Counted from the first letter of the stretch, positions 25,560 to 34,805 are shown. The stretch is 64,000 nt of DNA from Paenibacillus sp. SY21-1 (GCF_005222705.1 NZ_STGF01000011.1:62001-126000); one strand, 5' to 3'. Notes: generated from the letters alone by a model not told the origin. Made by a program: numbers and translations.

Positions 25560-26753
25560 ATGAGAACGAAGCTGCTGTTCGTTATGCCTGGACTGGCCGC
25601 AGGCGGCGGTGAAAAAAGCCTGGTTAACTTGCTGTCGCAAATGGATTATAGCCGGTTCGAGGTCGACTTGTTCCTGTTTAATAATGAAGGTTTGTTTATG
25701 GAGTTTCTGCCGCCGGAGGTGCGTCTGGTGCAGCCGCCGGATACGTACCGCCTGTTCTCGCTTCCGATCGGCAAGGCCGTCTGGCAATTGCTGAAGCGGG
25801 GACTGCCCAGACTGGCCATGAGCCGCATTCTCTACTCGTGGAGAAACCTGCTTGGCCGCGGCACCGCTGTTGCCGAGCAGTATTCCTGGCGATATATGTC
25901 GCCGGCGTTCAAGCCGTTGGAAGAACGCTACGATGTAGCGATCGGCTTTTTGGAGAAAACGTCCACCTATTTCTGTGTGGACAAAGTGAGCGCCGCCAAA
26001 AAAATCGGCTGGGTACATATTGATTACGACAAGCTGGGCATGGACCCGCGTTTTGATATTCGCTACTTCGAGAAGCTGGACGAAATCGTTACCGTATCGG
26101 AAGAATGCGCGGAGGTGCTCAAGCAGCGCTTTCCGGAGCAGAGCGACAAGGTCAAGACGATCTATAATATCGTCTCGCCCAAGGTGATACGCGCAATGGT
26201 GAATAAGGAGCAGATAGCTATGTACGAGCGGCATGAGGACGAGGTCGTCATTTTATCGATCGGGAGGCTACACCACCAGAAGGGATTTGAATTGGCTGTC
26301 GAGGCTTGCGCAAGGCTGACGGCGCTTGGCTATCGGATTCGCTGGTACGTTATCGGCGAGGGAGAGGAGCGGGAGCGGCTTACTGCGCTGATCAGACAGC
26401 ACGGACTGCAGGAGCGATTTATTCTGCTCGGCCTCAAGGCCAACCCGTACCCGTATTTGCAGCAGGCGGACGTGTATGCGCAGCCTTCCCGCTTTGAAGG
26501 CAAATCGATTGCCATCGACGAAGCCAAAATTTTGCACAAGCCTATCGTCGTGACCGATTTCAGCACCGCAAAAGATCAAATTACCGACGGCGTCGACGGT
26601 CTGATTGTGGCGATGAATCCGGACAGCATGGCCGAGGGAATTGCCAGACTGATTGACGACAGGGAGGTGGCCGGGCGGATAAGCGCGCATTTGGCGAATC
26701 AGCAGCTCGGTACGGAGGATGAGATTTACAAGCTGTACAAACTTTTTGCCTAG
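25560..26753 (+). CDS. GT4 glycosyltransferase
   Basis: ATG 25560 was chosen behind TGAGGTG; ATG 25539, inside the upstream gene, has no ribosome site. The 397-residue GT-B protein has LLFVMPGLAAGGGEKSLVNL, KKIGWVHIDYDKLGMDPRFD, ILSIGRLHHQKGFELAVEAC and PSRFEGKSIAIDEAKILHKP. About half of the sequence is visibly shared with the next gene, so the pair is a tandem duplication. Confidence 0.87.
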   Translation: MRTKLLFVMPGLAAGGGEKSLVNLLSQMDYSRFEVDLFLFNNEGLFMEFLPPEVRLVQPPDTYRLFSLPIGKAVWQLLKRGLPRLAMSRILYSWRNLLGRGTAVAEQYSWRYMSPAFKPLEERYDVAIGFLEKTSTYFCVDKVSAAKKIGWVHIDYDKLGMDPRFDIRYFEKLDEIVTVSEECAEVLKQRFPEQSDKVKTIYNIVSPKVIRAMVNKEQIAMYERHEDEVVILSIGRLHHQKGFELAVEACARLTALGYRIRWYVIGEGEERERLTALIRQHGLQERFILLGLKANPYPYLQQADVYAQPSRFEGKSIAIDEAKILHKPIVVTDFSTAKDQITDGVDGLIVAMNPDSMAEGIARLIDDREVAGRISAHLANQQLGTEDEIYKLYKLFA

Positions 26754-26765
26754 GTGGGAAGGCCG

Positions 26766-27965
26766 TTGAAAAAGAAGCTTCTGTTCGTCATGAACAATTT
26801 GAACTGCGGCGGCGCGGAGAAATCGCTCATTTCGCTGCTGCGGACCGTCGATTACGAGCTTTATGAGGTGGACTTGTTTTTGTTCCGGCATGAAGGGATG
26901 TTTCTGGCCAGCCTGCCTGCTCAGGTCAAGCTGCTGGAAGAGCCGCCGCTTTACCCGTATTTCGATATGTCGGTCAAGGCGGCCATTGCGGATTGCCTGC
27001 AGCATCGGCGCTACCGGCTGGCGCTTTCAAGACTGCGCGCCGGCTTGATCTTTCGCACGGAGAAAAACCGGGCGCGATGCGAGCAGCGGGTATGGAAACA
27101 TTTGTCGCAGGCGCTGGACTCGCTGCCGGGCCGTTATGATGCGGCGATCGGCTTTCTGGAGAAGAACCCGGTTTATTTCAGTATCGAGAAGGTAAATGCG
27201 GCAAGAAAGCTGGGTTTTATTCATAACGACTACGACAAGCTGGGCATGGATGCGGCGCTGGACCGGTCTTATTTTGCACAGCTGGACTATCTCGTTACGG
27301 TTTCAGAGCATTGCGGCGAGGTGCTGGAGCGAAGATTTCCGCAGTATCGGGACAAGGTCAAGGTAATCCACAATATCGTGTCGCCGGCGATGATTCACGC
27401 GCTGGCTCTGCAAACGGAGCAGACCGAGTCTGAAAAGCGGGTTTCCGCTGCGCGCGCTGCAACGATCGTCTCGCTTGGCCGCCTGGTCAAGCAAAAGGGG
27501 TTCGATCTTGCGATAGAAGCCTGCAGGCTGCTGGTAGAGGAAGGCTATGCGATTGAGTGGCAAGTGATCGGCGAGGGCGAGGAGCGGGAGGAGCTGGAGA
27601 AAATGATTTCACGGTATGGGCTGGAGCAATCGTTCAAGCTGATCGGGCTGCGCGACAATCCGTACCCCTATATCCGCAGCGCAGATATTTACGTCCAGCC
27701 GTCGCGCTTCGAGGGGAAATCGATCGCTATTGACGAGGCGAAAATATTGCACAAGCCTATTGTCGTCACCGACTTCAGCACGGCGAAGGATCAAATCAAG
27801 CATAAGGAGAACGGCTTGATCGTCGAGATGAACGCAGACGCAATCGCGGCAGGCATTCGCCGGCTGATCGGGGACGAGGTGCTGCGCGGGCGGCTGGCAA
27901 GGCGCCTCGCTGCCGAGCAGCTCGGCACGGAGCATGAAATAGATAAACTATATGCGCTCGTATAG
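26766..27965 (+). CDS. GT4 glycosyltransferase (tandem paralogue)
   Basis: TTG 26766 behind GGGAAGG gives 399 residues; GTG 26754 is in frame. LLFVMNNLNCGGAEKSLISL, KLGFIHNDYDKLGMDAALDR, IVSLGRLVKQKGFDLAIEAC and the same 20-residue donor-site motif as the upstream gene (PSRFEGKSIAIDEAKILHKP). The divergent N-terminal halves suggest different acceptors and a shared donor. Confidence 0.87.
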   Translation: MKKKLLFVMNNLNCGGAEKSLISLLRTVDYELYEVDLFLFRHEGMFLASLPAQVKLLEEPPLYPYFDMSVKAAIADCLQHRRYRLALSRLRAGLIFRTEKNRARCEQRVWKHLSQALDSLPGRYDAAIGFLEKNPVYFSIEKVNAARKLGFIHNDYDKLGMDAALDRSYFAQLDYLVTVSEHCGEVLERRFPQYRDKVKVIHNIVSPAMIHALALQTEQTESEKRVSAARAATIVSLGRLVKQKGFDLAIEACRLLVEEGYAIEWQVIGEGEEREELEKMISRYGLEQSFKLIGLRDNPYPYIRSADIYVQPSRFEGKSIAIDEAKILHKPIVVTDFSTAKDQIKHKENGLIVEMNADAIAAGIRRLIGDEVLRGRLARRLAAEQLGTEHEIDKLYALV

Positions 27966-27985
27966 GCAGGGAGAGGAGAATCACT

Positions 27986-29176
27986 ATGCTGCTGACGGCG
28001 GCGATTGCATGTGGAGCGCTGACGGCGCTGGTGCTGCTGATCGATTTAATACCGATATGGAGGGATTGGCTGGGCCGCATCCACATTGGCAGGCACGCAA
28101 ATAAACAGGATTGGAGCTTGGCGATTACGGACACCGGCTGGAAATGGCTGCTTAGCACGCCAACCATAAGAAAAACCGACAATACGCGCCTGGTAGCGAT
28201 CGATATGCTGCGCGGCCAGTACGCCAGCCACTCCATTCAGCACTGGCAGGAGGGGGCGCTCCTGATGGGACTGTCCGAGCAGCCGCTGGCGGCGGGACAG
28301 ACGGATAGAGACGGGCAGATCAGCGCGTTTCTCGCCGGCAAATTTAATGCCGATGGAAGCTGGAAAGTGGTCCCGACTACGATTGATTGCGCGATTCTCG
28401 CTTACAGCGTCCTGACTCTGAACGGAGCAGCGCCGAACCGTTACCGTCCTGCATTCGACTATACCTGGGAGCTGATCCAGTCTTGCATCGGAGCGGACGG
28501 GACCGTTCAGTACCGTACGTTTATGCCGAATTATCGCTACGTGGATACGCTTGGCTTTATTTGCCCGTTTCTTGTCGCGTACGGCAAACGCTACGGCAAG
28601 CCGGAGTGCATCGAGCTGGCGGTGCGTCAGCTGGAGCAATACATTCGCCATGGCGTGCTGGACACCCACTTCCTCCCTGTGCATGCGTATCATTTGCAAC
28701 ATTCGACCCCGCTTGGCCTGTTCGGCTGGGGGCGCGGTCTCGGCTGGTTTGCCATCGGACTGATGGACACATGGCGGGAGCTTCCGGCACAGCACGAGGC
28801 GAAGCAGAGGCTGGAGCGCTTTGTCGTCAGATTCGCCAAGTCGGCGCTTGCCTTCCAATCGCAAGGCGGACACTGGAGCTGGACGGTGACCCGCAAGGAG
28901 GCGCGGCCGGATTCCTCGGCGACGGCGGTGCTGGGCTGGTACTTGACGCAGGCTTCCCAGCTGCCCGAGATAGCGGAGCCTTGCGCGCGCGGTGCGGAGC
29001 GGGCGATCGATTATTTAATGAAGGTAACGCGCCGCAACGGAGCCGTTGATTTCTCACAGGGCGATACCAAGGATATCGGCGTCTATTCGACCTTGTTTAA
29101 CGTTCTTCCGTTTACGCAAGGGTTCTGCATTCGGATGATGAACGCCGCGGCGGACGTTAAGGCTAAAGCTTCATAA
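27986..29176 (+). CDS. Membrane-anchored GH88/GH105-like glycoside hydrolase
   Basis: The 396-residue protein starts with an uncleaved-looking hydrophobic segment (LLTAAIACGALTALVLLIDL, residues 2-21). The rest is an (alpha/alpha)6-barrel-type protein with RYVDTLGFICPFLVAYGKRY, LGLFGWGRGLGWFAIGLMDT and the C-terminal GVYSTLFNVLPFTQGFCIRM, resembling unsaturated glucuronyl/rhamnogalacturonyl hydrolases of the YteR type. Inside an export operon it could trim or remodel the polymer at the outer membrane face. Catalysis is inferred from the fold only. Confidence 0.75.
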   Translation: MLLTAAIACGALTALVLLIDLIPIWRDWLGRIHIGRHANKQDWSLAITDTGWKWLLSTPTIRKTDNTRLVAIDMLRGQYASHSIQHWQEGALLMGLSEQPLAAGQTDRDGQISAFLAGKFNADGSWKVVPTTIDCAILAYSVLTLNGAAPNRYRPAFDYTWELIQSCIGADGTVQYRTFMPNYRYVDTLGFICPFLVAYGKRYGKPECIELAVRQLEQYIRHGVLDTHFLPVHAYHLQHSTPLGLFGWGRGLGWFAIGLMDTWRELPAQHEAKQRLERFVVRFAKSALAFQSQGGHWSWTVTRKEARPDSSATAVLGWYLTQASQLPEIAEPCARGAERAIDYLMKVTRRNGAVDFSQGDTKDIGVYSTLFNVLPFTQGFCIRMMNAAADVKAKAS

Positions 29177-29194
29177 GGCGGACGGAGGAACGGC

Positions 29195-30772
29195 ATGCGG
29201 GTCAAAAACTCTTTTTTGAACATAGCGGTCGGGCTTGGCAACCAGCTGATTATTACGCTGCTCAGCCTGGTTTCGCGCACCGTATTTATTCATACGCTCG
29301 GCATCGAATACTTGGGCGTAAACGGCCTGTTTACAAGCATGCTGGCGATGCTTACGCTCGCCGAGGCGGGAATCGGCTCCAGTATCATTTATAACCTTTA
29401 TAAGCCCGTAGCGGACAATGATCGCCCCAAAATTCTTGCTTTAATGCAGCTGTACCGCAAGGCGTATCTCGTTATCGCGGGCGTTGTGACCGGGCTGGGC
29501 CTCGCGCTGCTGCCTTTTCTCGACGTTTTTATCAAGGATGCGAACGTCGAGCATTTGCCGGCGATTTATTTGCTTTTTTTGCTGAATACGGCGGCTCCGT
29601 ACTTATTTGTTTACAAAAACTCATTTCTGAACGTCAATCAAAAAAACTATATCGTAACGGCCGTGTTTTCGGTTTCGGCGATATTATCGGCTTGCATGAA
29701 AATCGCGATTTTGTACTACACGGAAAACTATTTGCTGTATTTGGCGCTGGAAAGCGCCATATCGATTGCTACCGCCATCATGCTCGCGCAGCTGGTTAAC
29801 CGGATGTATCCATTTTTGAAGGAAAAAACGAAGCATCGGCTCGACCCCGAAACAAAAGCGAATTTTATCCGCAACATGAAGGCAATTATTTTGCAGAACG
29901 TCGGCAATTATTTTATTTTCGGCGTGGACAGCATCCTGATATCCGCCTTTGTCAGCATTGCCGCCGTCGGTCTGTACTCCAACTATAAAATGCTGATCGA
30001 CATTTGCCGCACCTTTCTAAACCAAATTTTCACCGGAATGTATCACAGCCTGGGCAACCTGGTGGCGAAGGAAAAAGCGGACGCCGTGTACCGGATCTTC
30101 AGGGTCACTTATTTGCTCAACTTCTGGCTGTATTCGATGCTTGCGATCGGTCTGTATCTGCTGACGGAGCCGCTGATTACGCTATGGCTTGGTCCCCAGT
30201 TCACGATGTCCGATACGGTGCTGCTCCTGCTCGTTCTTGCCTTTTATGAAAGGGGAATGCGCAATTCGCTGAGCGCGGTTAAAACGACGGCAGGCATTTT
30301 CCATGAAGACCGTTACGCCCCGATCGTCCAAGCGGCGATCAATCTCGGCGTCTCGTTTCTTCTGGTGCAGATGTGGGGCATCGCCGGCATTTTTGCAGGC
30401 TCGCTGCTCAGCGCGCTGCTCGTCCCATTCTGGAATACGCCGTGGCTCGTATACCGCAAGGTTTTTCAAGTGCCGCTCCGGTATTATTACTATCGATACA
30501 TGGCCTACTCGCTGCTTGGCGTTGGCGCTTGCGGAGGCGTCGCGCTGGTGGAACGCATGCTGCCGTCGGGAACGATTCTGTGGCTGCTGGTTAAGGGAAC
30601 GTTGTGCGTCGCGCTTGTATGCGGATTGTACACAGGATGCTTTTACAGGACGGAGGAGTTTCGTTATTTGAAGTCGGCTGCGGGTCATTTGCTGAGCAAG
30701 CTGCCGGCAGCGGGCCGGGTCGCGAAATGGCTCCCTCGCCGCAAGCGGAGCTTGGATATGACGGGAAGCTAA
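29195..30772 (+). CDS. Polysaccharide flippase (Wzx/EpsK-like)
   Basis: The 525-residue polytopic protein has about 12-14 membrane segments and the MATE-like flippase pattern FIHTLGIEYLGVNGLFTSML with AEAGIGSSIIYNLYKPVAD. The C-terminal 30 residues are basic and cytoplasmic. It should flip lipid-linked repeat units for the EpsG-like polymerase; the first eps operon has no flippase, so this protein may serve both operons. Confidence 0.9.
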   Translation: MRVKNSFLNIAVGLGNQLIITLLSLVSRTVFIHTLGIEYLGVNGLFTSMLAMLTLAEAGIGSSIIYNLYKPVADNDRPKILALMQLYRKAYLVIAGVVTGLGLALLPFLDVFIKDANVEHLPAIYLLFLLNTAAPYLFVYKNSFLNVNQKNYIVTAVFSVSAILSACMKIAILYYTENYLLYLALESAISIATAIMLAQLVNRMYPFLKEKTKHRLDPETKANFIRNMKAIILQNVGNYFIFGVDSILISAFVSIAAVGLYSNYKMLIDICRTFLNQIFTGMYHSLGNLVAKEKADAVYRIFRVTYLLNFWLYSMLAIGLYLLTEPLITLWLGPQFTMSDTVLLLLVLAFYERGMRNSLSAVKTTAGIFHEDRYAPIVQAAINLGVSFLLVQMWGIAGIFAGSLLSALLVPFWNTPWLVYRKVFQVPLRYYYYRYMAYSLLGVGACGGVALVERMLPSGTILWLLVKGTLCVALVCGLYTGCFYRTEEFRYLKSAAGHLLSKLPAAGRVAKWLPRRKRSLDMTGS

Positions 30773-30808
30773 ATGCTCGTTCCGAAAGGGGAGCAAGCAT
30801 AATGGATT

Positions 30809-30845
30809 GTTCTTTATTAAGAATATATTTGTTTTTTTAAAGAAC
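30809..30845 (+). promoter_or_regulatory. Two SinR-type boxes upstream of galE
   Basis: GTTCTTTATTAAGAAT (30809-30824) and a second, 15-bp, GTTTTTTTAAAGAAC (30831-30845), spaced 22 bp start to start (two helical turns). A -10-like TAAGAT follows at 30849-30854; the -35 is poor. Confidence 0.65.
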
Positions 30846-30874
30846 GACTAAGATTAGGATAGGAGCTGATGGAT

Positions 30875-31930
30875 GTGGCGATTTTGGTAACGGGTGGCGC
30901 AGGCTATATCGGAAGCCATACTTGCGTGGAGCTGCTGGAGGCAGGTTACGAGGTGGTTGTAGTGGATAATCTGGCGAACAGCAGCGAGATGGCGTTGGAG
31001 AGGGTGCAGCAGATTACCGGCCGAAGCTTGACGTTCTATGAGCAGGATGTGCAGGATCAAGCGGCCTTGCACCGGGTATTTGAAGCCCATGCGATTGAAG
31101 CCGTCATTCATTTCGCCGGATTGAAGGCGGTTGGGGAGTCGGTGCGAATGCCGCTTACTTACTATCGCACGAATCTGATGAGCACGATGACGCTATGCGA
31201 GACGATGAAGGCGCACGGCGTTCATAAGCTGGTATTCAGCTCCTCGGCTACGGTGTACGGGCTGCCTGAGCAGGTACCGATTGCCGAGCATTTTCCGTTG
31301 TCGGCAGCGAATCCGTACGGGCAAACGAAGCTTATGCTGGAGCAGGTGCTGATGGATGTGGCGCAGTCGGAAGCGGAGTGGGGCGTATCGATACTGCGTT
31401 ACTTCAACCCGATTGGCGCGCATGCCAGCGGGCTGATAGGCGAGGACCCGTGCGGAATTCCCAATAATCTGCTGCCTTACGTTGCGCAGGTCGCAATCGG
31501 CAAGCTTTCCCAGGTTCACGTATACGGCGGCGATTATCCGACAGCCGACGGAACGGGCGTAAGAGATTACATCCATGTCGTAGATTTGGCAAAAGGACAC
31601 TTGAAGGCGCTGGAAAAAATAGTTGGCGGCAAGGGTGTAGAGGTATACAACCTTGGAACCGGTCAGGGGTACAGCGTACTGGAAGTGATCGCCGCGTTCG
31701 AAAGGGCCTCAGACCGCTCCATCGCTTACGAAATAACGGATCGGAGGCCGGGAGACATCGCAATCTGCTATGCCGATACAACAAAAGCCCGAGAGGAGCT
31801 GGGCTGGTCGGCTGAGCGGGGTATGGACCAAATGTGCAAGGATGCATGGCGCTGGCAGCTGGGCAATCCGGAGGGCTACCGTACGCATCAGCCAGCCTTT
31901 GAAGGTCGCAGGCTTTCTGTATCTATTTAA
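30875..31930 (+). CDS. galE: UDP-glucose 4-epimerase
   Basis: GTG 30875, nine bases after AGGAG, gives the canonical start MAILVTGGAGYIGSHTCVEL; ATG 30869 is too close to the ribosome site. The 351 residues include VIHFAGLKAVGESV, SSSATVYG, the catalytic Tyr-x3-Lys in NPYGQTKLMLEQVL and RYFNPIGAHASGLIGEDPCG. It interconverts UDP-Glc and UDP-Gal for the polysaccharides. It is the last gene before the sin pair. Confidence 0.95.
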   Translation: MAILVTGGAGYIGSHTCVELLEAGYEVVVVDNLANSSEMALERVQQITGRSLTFYEQDVQDQAALHRVFEAHAIEAVIHFAGLKAVGESVRMPLTYYRTNLMSTMTLCETMKAHGVHKLVFSSSATVYGLPEQVPIAEHFPLSAANPYGQTKLMLEQVLMDVAQSEAEWGVSILRYFNPIGAHASGLIGEDPCGIPNNLLPYVAQVAIGKLSQVHVYGGDYPTADGTGVRDYIHVVDLAKGHLKALEKIVGGKGVEVYNLGTGQGYSVLEVIAAFERASDRSIAYEITDRRPGDIAICYADTTKAREELGWSAERGMDQMCKDAWRWQLGNPEGYRTHQPAFEGRRLSVSI

Positions 31931-31943
31931 CATCCCTGCAAAT

Positions 31944-31955
31944 TTTTCGACAAAA
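31944..31955 (+). promoter_or_regulatory. Spo0A box upstream of sinI
   Basis: TTTTCGACAAAA contains TTCGACA, the exact complement of the Spo0A core TGTCGAA, with flanking A/T as in 0A boxes. In B. subtilis sinI is switched on by Spo0A-P, so the position before a SinI gene is meaningful. Confidence 0.7.
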
Positions 31956-32013
31956 TTAGTAAGGAAGTTGGTAAGTTGTGAGACATGAAGCGACAACATG
32001 CGCAAGCCGATTG

Positions 32014-32029
32014 TTTTATAATTATAAAA
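32014..32029 (+). promoter_or_regulatory. Palindrome with TATAAT -10 upstream of sinI
   Basis: A perfect palindrome TTTTATAATTATAAAA contains TATAAT (32017-32022). No good -35 lies at 16-18 bp, which fits an activator-dependent promoter. Confidence 0.5.
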
Positions 32030-32059
32030 GGACAACCAAATACTAAGGGAGACGATGAA

Positions 32060-32119
32060 GTGCGTTTAGTATCTGGGCACCTTAAGCGCATGGAGTCAGT
32101 GGTGCAACCGCCCCAATAA
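32060..32119 (+). CDS. Possible 19-residue upstream ORF before sinI
   Basis: GTG 32060 has GGGAG eight bases upstream and opens MRLVSGHLKRMESVVQPPQ before TAA, 13 bases ahead of the sinI start at 32133. It may be a leader peptide tuning sinI translation. There is no coding evidence beyond the ribosome site. Confidence 0.3.
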   Translation: MRLVSGHLKRMESVVQPPQ

Positions 32120-32132
32120 TGAATGGGGGACT

Positions 32133-32303
32133 ATGGGTACAATGGTATCGGGTAAATCTGATGGAAATCAGCAGTTGGACATGGAGTGGGTGGAATTAAT
32201 GAAACAAGCGAAAGCGATGGGATACACGAAAGAAGACGTTAGACATGGCATATTGATTCTGCAGGAGAGCGGCCAAGCGGGAAAGCATGAAGCGGCTGTC
32301 TAG
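32133..32303 (+). CDS. sinI: SinI-like antirepressor
   Basis: 56 residues from ATG 32133 (GGGGGA two bases upstream) or 53 from the better-spaced ATG 32142. The core LDMEWVELMKQAKAMGYTKE at about residues 15-34 is nearly identical to B. subtilis SinI (LDQEWVELMVEAKEANISPE). SinI binds the C-terminal helices of SinR and strips it from DNA. The gene converges on sinR with a 12-bp gap, instead of preceding it in one operon. Confidence 0.9.
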   Translation: MGTMVSGKSDGNQQLDMEWVELMKQAKAMGYTKEDVRHGILILQESGQAGKHEAAV

Positions 32304-32315
32304 CCAGGCAGCAAG

Positions 32316-32645
32316 CTACTCTCGTCCGATTCTCCATCTATTGAATTCCAAATATTCCCTGAACTGTTCTTTGCTAATACCGGAAGCCATAGCTTCTCTT
32401 ACCAATTCGGACCATTCGTTATCCAACTGGTCCGAATTTTGTTCGGATGAATCCTGATTCAGGAATTCTTCGACCGTTACTTTCAGCACAGCGCCAATTT
32501 TCTCAAGAAACTGAATGGAGGGGTTTTGCTGCAGCCCTCGTTCGATGGAGCTTAAATAGGATTTAGCTACTCCGGCTCTAATCGAAAGCTCGGTAAGGGA
32601 AAGTCCATTGCGTTTGCGCAGCATCTTGATACGTTCTCCGATCAT
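32316..32645 (-). CDS. sinR: SinR master regulator of biofilm formation
   Basis: ATG 32645, with GGAGG about seven bases upstream, gives 109 residues, the normal SinR length (B. subtilis 111). The XRE helix-turn-helix is MIGERIKMLRKRNGLSLTEL followed by AKSYLSSIERGLQQNPSIQF, and the SinI-interacting hairpin is LDNEWSELVREAMASGISKE then QFREYLEFNRWR. This is closer to B. subtilis SinR than the homologue at 6715. It should bind the GTTCTTT-type palindromes in this window as a tetramer or higher assembly. Confidence 0.93.
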   Translation of the reverse strand: MIGERIKMLRKRNGLSLTELSIRAGVAKSYLSSIERGLQQNPSIQFLEKIGAVLKVTVEEFLNQDSSEQNSDQLDNEWSELVREAMASGISKEQFREYLEFNRWRIGRE

Positions 32646-32798
32646 GGCGTACTCCTCCGTCAATTGCATCTTTGTAGATTAGCCTCTATTATAACTAAAA
32701 ATTCTCAATTGCGAAACCTTTTAACTTTCCTCCGCTGTATGGAATTGGTTATTATGCGTCAATATACCTGTATAACGAACACTTGTTGCTTCAATTCC

Positions 32799-32849
32799 GG
32801 AAAGGGCTATTCCAGACGGTCCATCGCGACCGACGGAATAGCCCTTTCC
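32799..32849 (-). terminator. Strong stem-loop downstream of the lasso operon
   Basis: A perfect 15-bp inverted repeat (32799-32813 with 32835-32849) with a 21-base loop lies 115 bp beyond the last lasso gene and 154 bp upstream of sinR. There is no T-run on either strand, so termination efficiency is uncertain. The rest of 32646-32963 has no convincing gene. Confidence 0.5.
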
Positions 32850-32963
32850 TTGTTGGGGGAGGCGTTCATCATGAAGAACGAACAGCGTCAGCTTTCTGCA
32901 GCAGGAGCAGCCGGGCGGGGAGCGTTTGCGCATAATCGCGTCCTTATCCTTCTCCGTCCACGC

Positions 32964-34763
32964 TCAGGCGCTGGCCCCCTCCGCTTGCACATGCAGCAGA
33001 TGACCGAGCATGCTGGTCTTGTCGGCAGCCAATGTTCCGTATTCGCCTTGCTCTACGATCCGTCCGCTGTCAATGACAAGCACTTGATCGGCATGTCTGA
33101 TCGTCGATAGCCGGTGTGCTACGACAATAACGGTCATCGAGCCCTTCAGCCGATCAATCGCCTCCTGGATAGTCCTCTCGTTCTCGGTGTCAAGCGAGCT
33201 GGTCGCTTCATCAAGAACCAGAATGGAAGGCTTGCGGATGACCGCTCGGGCAAGAACAAGCCGTTGCCGCTCGCCGCCGGACAGCCTTATGCCGCGGTCG
33301 CCGATGACTGTATCGAGCCCTTGGGGAAGCTTCCTTACAAACTCGGAGCAGGCTGCAAAGTCCAGCGCTTCCCACATCTGCGTCTCCGTTGCGTCTTGCT
33401 TGAGCATGAGCAGGTTGTCGCGAATGGAGGCGTGGAAAAGAAAGGGCTCTTGGGCAACATAGCTGATCGAGCGTCGATAGGCTTGCAGCTTGTCGTCTGC
33501 AAGCGGGGCTCCGTCGATCAAAATTTCGCCGTCATCCGGTTTGATCAAGCCCATGATTAAGTCGATCAGCGTGCTTTTACCCGCTCCTGAAGGACCGGCG
33601 ATGGCGGTCATTCGGTTCGCGGGGATATACGCTTGAATATTGCGCAAAGCAAATGTCTCCTCTCCGGAATTGTAGCGGTAAGAAACTTTCCGGCATTCGA
33701 TCCCCTGCGCGATGGTCAGCGGCCCGCTAGAGCCTTCTTGCGGATTAACCCGCTCGATCGCTTGCTCGCATTCCCGCTGGAGCGTTAGCAGCGCCCGACA
33801 GGCCGGAATCATGGAGGCAAGCTGCTCCAGATTCGATTGTATGCTCGTAAAGCGCGGCCACAGGCGCGCAAAAATGACCGTAATCGCCAGCAGCTGCGCT
33901 TCCTGCAGCTCCATCAGCCGAAACGATATAAAAATAAAGCAGGCGATGAGCAGAGCAGAGGCTGCCTTGTAAGCAAACTGCGAGTTCATTCGCAAGCGGA
34001 TATAGGCTAATTGCTCCTGCTGCATGCCTTGTGTCAGCTTGGCCAGCCATTGCAGTCGGGAGGACTCCAGCGAATTGCTTTTAATATCCTTTATTCCGCT
34101 GATTTGGTCCGTTAAGCCTGCCAAATAGCTTTGCGACAGCTGGGACGTTTGATTGCCCAGCGTTTTTGCCCGCCGAATAAAGCGGCCGGAGAAAAGGCCA
34201 AGCACCATACCGCAGCCTAGCACGAAAAGGGTGAGAAGCGGCGCAATCCATAACGCTATCGCAATTTGAACCACGGTAAAAATGAGCGACGCCAGCAGCT
34301 GCATAAACAAATTAACGGCTCCAAGCACGCGGGCAAGCTCAATGGTCATCAAATTGATTAAATCGGATGAACGTTTTTTTAGAAAAAAGGGCCAGCTTGC
34401 GCGCAATATACCGCTGTACGCATCCATGCGCAAGCGGCCGGCAAAATGCTGCTGAATGCTGACGCTGTGAATCATAACGCTGCGGGCAATAAGATTTTGG
34501 CCAAGGACAAGCAGCACGTAAGCGGCCAGTACGGCCACAAGAGCGGTCGAGGTCGGCAGCCCGTCAAGCACGCCGGATAGACTGGCGAAAGCTCCGCCTC
34601 CCCCATCCAGGCTAAAAAGGCCGACCAGCGCGAGCAATGGCACGAGCATCAGAACGCTTGCGCTTTCGAGCAGGCTGCTGGCCGCCATTGCAAAAATATT
34701 GAAGTACAAGGAAAGGCCGGCTGCGGCATGCAGCCGTTTCAAGTAATGCGACAGGAAGGACAT
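32964..34763 (-). CDS. Lasso peptide ABC exporter (D protein)
   Basis: 599 residues: six membrane segments in the first 300 residues, then a nucleotide-binding domain with Walker A GPSGAGKSTLID (about 387), Q-loop YVAQEPF, signature LSGGERQRLVLARA and Walker B ILVLDEATSSLD, followed by the His switch VVAHRL. It is the single ABC transporter of the cluster and should export and confer immunity to the mature lasso peptide. The start ATG lies 42 bp after the B2 stop. Confidence 0.9.
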   Translation of the reverse strand: MSFLSHYLKRLHAAAGLSLYFNIFAMAASSLLESASVLMLVPLLALVGLFSLDGGGGAFASLSGVLDGLPTSTALVAVLAAYVLLVLGQNLIARSVMIHSVSIQQHFAGRLRMDAYSGILRASWPFFLKKRSSDLINLMTIELARVLGAVNLFMQLLASLIFTVVQIAIALWIAPLLTLFVLGCGMVLGLFSGRFIRRAKTLGNQTSQLSQSYLAGLTDQISGIKDIKSNSLESSRLQWLAKLTQGMQQEQLAYIRLRMNSQFAYKAASALLIACFIFISFRLMELQEAQLLAITVIFARLWPRFTSIQSNLEQLASMIPACRALLTLQRECEQAIERVNPQEGSSGPLTIAQGIECRKVSYRYNSGEETFALRNIQAYIPANRMTAIAGPSGAGKSTLIDLIMGLIKPDDGEILIDGAPLADDKLQAYRRSISYVAQEPFLFHASIRDNLLMLKQDATETQMWEALDFAACSEFVRKLPQGLDTVIGDRGIRLSGGERQRLVLARAVIRKPSILVLDEATSSLDTENERTIQEAIDRLKGSMTVIVVAHRLSTIRHADQVLVIDSGRIVEQGEYGTLAADKTSMLGHLLHVQAEGASA

Positions 34764-34805
34764 CGTCGGCTTCTCCTTTCAGGCAGAACGAATAGGGCAT
34801 AGCGC

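Noticed and set aside
32367..32373. GTTCTTT within the sinR coding region as an operator
   Set aside because: Single half-site in coding sequence with no palindrome.
32664..33110. 148-codon plus-strand frame between sinR and the lasso exporter
   Set aside because: Overlaps the exporter 3' end, contains the 15-bp inverted repeat and has no family pattern.
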